9,718 nucleotides of DNA from a bacterium (lineage in GTDB: Bacteria; Zhuqueibacterota; Zhuqueibacteria; Residuimicrobiales; Residuimicrobiaceae): the NCBI GenBank assembly GCA_012523655.1, contig JAAYTV010000511.1, positions 1 to 9,718 of the forward strand, read 5' to 3'. Positions 8,279 through 9,718 of the stretch are shown in pieces. The notes beneath the pieces are model-generated. The model searched no databases. It was given only the letters and a program-made list of their open reading frames with translations, and had not been told where the DNA came from. How positions within the stretch are numbered: the stretch's first letter is position 1; each line of letters opens with the position of its first letter. Both the position numbers and the translations under genes were made by a program.

Positions 8279-9073
8279 TTAGAGGATGTAGCCGATCCGC
8301 TGCTCTTCCGCGGCACAGGCCGACTGCCACCACATGCCGTGCCGGGTTTCCAACTCTTCAAAAGAGGGAAAAGGGTAATAAAAAATCCGGCTGTGATCGC
8401 CGACGAAGAAACCGTTCTTAATGGCCCGATACAACAGCTCCTGCTGCAGATGGCGGATCACTGTCTTAGTCGGTTTCTCCGGATGCATTTGCAGCTCGAT
8501 CAGACAGTCGCGCAGATGATTGACATCCGAATAAGGCAACTCCTCGGGGTGGGCGAGAAAAGGATCGATGGCAAGGCCGTTCAACATCAACTCGACAAAA
8601 ATCAGTTTGGGCACAGAGATGGGATAGCCCGGTTGGGTGACAAAACGGATGAATTCAAGAGGATGAAAAGAGGTGGCGATGCGCGGCGTTACCGGACACA
8701 ACTCCTGATACAGATGCAGCTCTTTGCGCTCCTCTTCCTCAAAGGGCTGTTTGGTCAGCTCCAGCACAGCGCCGGTAGAGGTGACCAGGTAGAGATTGAG
8801 CAGGGCTTCGAGGGGCACATGCTCCAACACTCGGTAGATGGACAGGTACACGGAACGTTTGGGCTGACCGTCAACATGCGGTTGACATCGTTCCTCGATA
8901 TCCCTCATGGGAAAATAGGTGGAGGTAAAACCGGGATCCACTTGAAAAAAGATCGCCTGATCCTGGGTTCGTTTCTTCATACCGGTGGCGAAATAATTCC
9001 CAAACTCGGCCGGCGGCAACATGGAAGCGATCAGCGATTCAGGCATTAAAGAGAGGTAGAGATATCTTTGCAC
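8279..9073 (-). CDS. Conserved-looking soluble protein of unknown function
   Basis: I do not recognise the family. From GTG 9073 the protein has 264 residues, begins MQRYLYLSLMPESLIASMLPP, and has no signal peptide or membrane helix, so it is probably cytoplasmic. It mixes acidic and aromatic patches: EFGNYFATG, FFQVDPGF, an EEEERKEL helix, a SFHPLEFIRFV stretch and HSRIFYYPFPSFEELE near the end. The frame could start at ATG 9121 (280 residues), but that start has no Shine-Dalgarno site, while AAGGG (9081-9085) lies 7 nt before the GTG. The opposite strand is also open (8270-9049), but its product looks like an antisense shadow, low in normal hydrophobic pattern. The stop is TAA 8279-8281, 60 nt from the end of the convergent transporter. 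It is divergent from the reductase. Confidence 0.8.
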   Translation of the reverse strand: MQRYLYLSLMPESLIASMLPPAEFGNYFATGMKKRTQDQAIFFQVDPGFTSTYFPMRDIEERCQPHVDGQPKRSVYLSIYRVLEHVPLEALLNLYLVTSTGAVLELTKQPFEEEERKELHLYQELCPVTPRIATSFHPLEFIRFVTQPGYPISVPKLIFVELMLNGLAIDPFLAHPEELPYSDVNHLRDCLIELQMHPEKPTKTVIRHLQQELLYRAIKNGFFVGDHSRIFYYPFPSFEELETRHGMWWQSACAAEEQRIGYIL

Positions 9074-9080
9074 TGCCAAA

Positions 9081-9085
9081 CCCTT
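9081..9085 (-). promoter_or_regulatory. Shine-Dalgarno site supporting the GTG start of the unknown gene
   Basis: On the minus strand AAGGG lies 7 nt before GTG 9073-9071. No comparable purine-rich site precedes the upstream in-frame ATGs at 9121 or 9109, where the sequence is AT-rich. This favours the 264-residue product starting MQRYLYLSL. Confidence 0.6.
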
Positions 9086-9106
9086 ACGATAGAAAGCGAA
9101 AACGAC

Positions 9107-9129
9107 CATTAAATTTAGCATTAAATTTA
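9107..9129. repeat. Direct repeat of an 11-bp AT-rich element
   Basis: CATTAAATTTA occurs at 9107-9117 and again at 9119-9129, 12 bp start to start, close to one helical turn. The core TAAATTTA is itself palindromic. It lies between the candidate promoter and the GTG start of the unknown gene, in the leader region, and could be an operator on one face of the helix or simply AT-rich spacer. Confidence 0.5.
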
Positions 9130-9134
9130 CAACA

Positions 9135-9149
9135 TTTTACCATGTAAAA
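9135..9149. repeat. Inverted repeat TTTTAC-CAT-GTAAAA in the divergent spacer
   Basis: TTTTAC (9135-9140) and GTAAAA (9144-9149) form a perfect 6-bp inverted repeat around CAT. The half-site recurs close by as GTTTTA at 9155-9160 and GTTTTACC at 9164-9171. The inverted repeat abuts the candidate -10 box of the minus-strand gene, the usual place for a repressor site. It is too AT-rich and short to be a terminator. Confidence 0.45.
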
Positions 9150-9176
9150 CAATAGTTTTATCCGTTTTACCGTCAA
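9149..9176 (-). promoter_or_regulatory. Candidate promoter of the unknown gene
   Basis: On the minus strand TTGACG (9176-9171) resembles a -35 box and TATTGT (9154-9149) a -10 box, with a 16-nt spacer. Transcription would begin near 9142 and give a leader of about 70 nt before GTG 9073. The -10 match is only partial (4 of 6 to TATAAT), and the organism's sigma-factor preferences are unknown; FCB bacteria often use a different -10 motif. Confidence 0.35.
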
Positions 9177-9272
9177 CTCAGGGCCCAGGACTGACCGGCC
9201 GGTTTCAGCCGCACGAGCAGCCGGCTCAAACTCGCGGAAAGGAATCAGCCGTTTTCACCTTTCACTAACCCC

Positions 9273-9276
9273 GGAG
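9273..9276 (+). promoter_or_regulatory. Shine-Dalgarno site of the reductase gene
   Basis: GGAG lies 5 nt before ATG 9282, separated by a run of A. It makes this ATG the clear start, in agreement with the glycine motif beginning at residue 10 as is usual for the family. Confidence 0.75.
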
Positions 9277-9281
9277 AAAAA

Positions 9282-9718
9282 ATGACTGCAGGAAAAACCG
9301 TTCTGATCACCGGCGCCTCTTTTGGCATCGGCCTGGAGATGGCCCGGCTCTTTGCCCGCGACCAATGCCCTCTGATTCTGGTAGCCCGTACCGCCGACCG
9401 GCTGACGCAGGTTGCGGAGGAGTTGAAAGGATTGGGAGCGCCTTCGTCCCTTCCACTGGTCCAAGATTTGAGCCGGCCCGAAGCGGCAGAAAACATATTT
9501 CGAACTCTGACAGAGCAGAACCTTCAGGTGGACGTGTTGGTCAACAATGCAGGCTTTGGCGACTATGGCCCGTATGCAGAGGCACATTGGCCGGCGGTCG
9601 AAAGCATGGTGCAGGTGAATATCACCAGCCTGCTCCACCTCACCAGGCTGTTTCTGCCCGGCATGATAGAGCGCAAAGAGGGTCGTATCATCAATCTCGC
9701 CTCCACCGCCGCTTTTCA
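9282..9718 (+). CDS. Short-chain dehydrogenase/reductase (3' end outside window)
   Basis: The first 145 residues of a classical SDR oxidoreductase are present. The Rossmann start TVLITGASFGIG holds the TGxxxGxG cofactor motif (residues 10-17); ARTADRL with Arg36 after the second strand suggests NADP(H) rather than NAD(H). DVLVNNAGFG carries the NNAG motif (88-91), Asn113 in VQVNITS fits the catalytic Asn, and GRIINLASTAAF carries the likely catalytic Ser141. The catalytic YxxxK lies beyond the edge, about 13 residues on. Overall it resembles the DltE/YqjQ-type group of broad-substrate short-chain reductases; the substrate cannot be named. The ATG is set by GGAG 5 nt upstream. The gene is divergent from the unknown minus-strand gene across 208 nt. 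Confidence 0.93.
   Translation, partial: MTAGKTVLITGASFGIGLEMARLFARDQCPLILVARTADRLTQVAEELKGLGAPSSLPLVQDLSRPEAAENIFRTLTEQNLQVDVLVNNAGFGDYGPYAEAHWPAVESMVQVNITSLLHLTRLFLPGMIERKEGRIINLASTAAF

Noticed and set aside
8270..9049. Plus-strand open frame of 259 codons opposite the unknown gene
   Set aside because: The product lacks recognisable domain character and normal hydrophobic patterning, and has no clear Shine-Dalgarno site. The minus-strand frame has a good start site and more protein-like composition.

Overview
The window holds four protein-coding genes. The first and last run off its ends. The organism is probably a member of the Fibrobacteres-Chlorobi-Bacteroidetes (FCB) superphylum or a related candidate phylum of the KSB1, Calditrichaeota, Zixibacteria or Marinimicrobia type. 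The grounds are a giant multi-Ig surface protein ending in a type IX-secretion-like (Por secretion / FlgD-Ig) tail with the NYPNPFNP hallmark, together with a moderately GC-rich genome whose genes carry Shine-Dalgarno sites. The phylum is an inference; there is no rRNA or marker gene here.

Region 1 (1-7132, + strand) is the 3' part of one very large extracellular protein gene: 2376 codons with no stop, entering from the left edge. In order it shows the end of a fibronectin-like domain, a LamG/concanavalin-like domain, about 15 diverged tandem Ig-like (invasin/Big_1-type) repeats, two cadherin/PKD-like domains, an FnIII-like domain and the C-terminal sorting domain. The first Ig repeat is split by what looks like a complete CBM6/CBM35-type carbohydrate-binding domain. 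A strong rho-independent terminator follows at 7150-7188.

Region 2 (7331-8218, + strand) is an EamA/DMT-family ten-helix transporter with a TTG start set by a good Shine-Dalgarno site.

Region 3 (8279-9073, - strand) converges on the transporter. It encodes a soluble protein of about 264 residues that I do not recognise, probably started at GTG. Past its TAA stop the same frame continues for 17 codons and spells a four-cysteine tail, which may be a relic or an extension.

Region 4 (9074-9281) is a divergent intergenic spacer. One half is very AT-rich with direct and inverted repeats and a candidate promoter; the other half is GC-rich. It separates the unknown gene from the start of a short-chain dehydrogenase/reductase (9282 to the right edge, + strand).

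The genes do not form an obvious pathway. The giant protein is its own transcription unit, closed by the terminator. The transporter and the unknown gene are convergent, and the unknown gene and the reductase are divergent and could share regulation. I see no RNA gene, CRISPR array, insertion sequence or phage feature.
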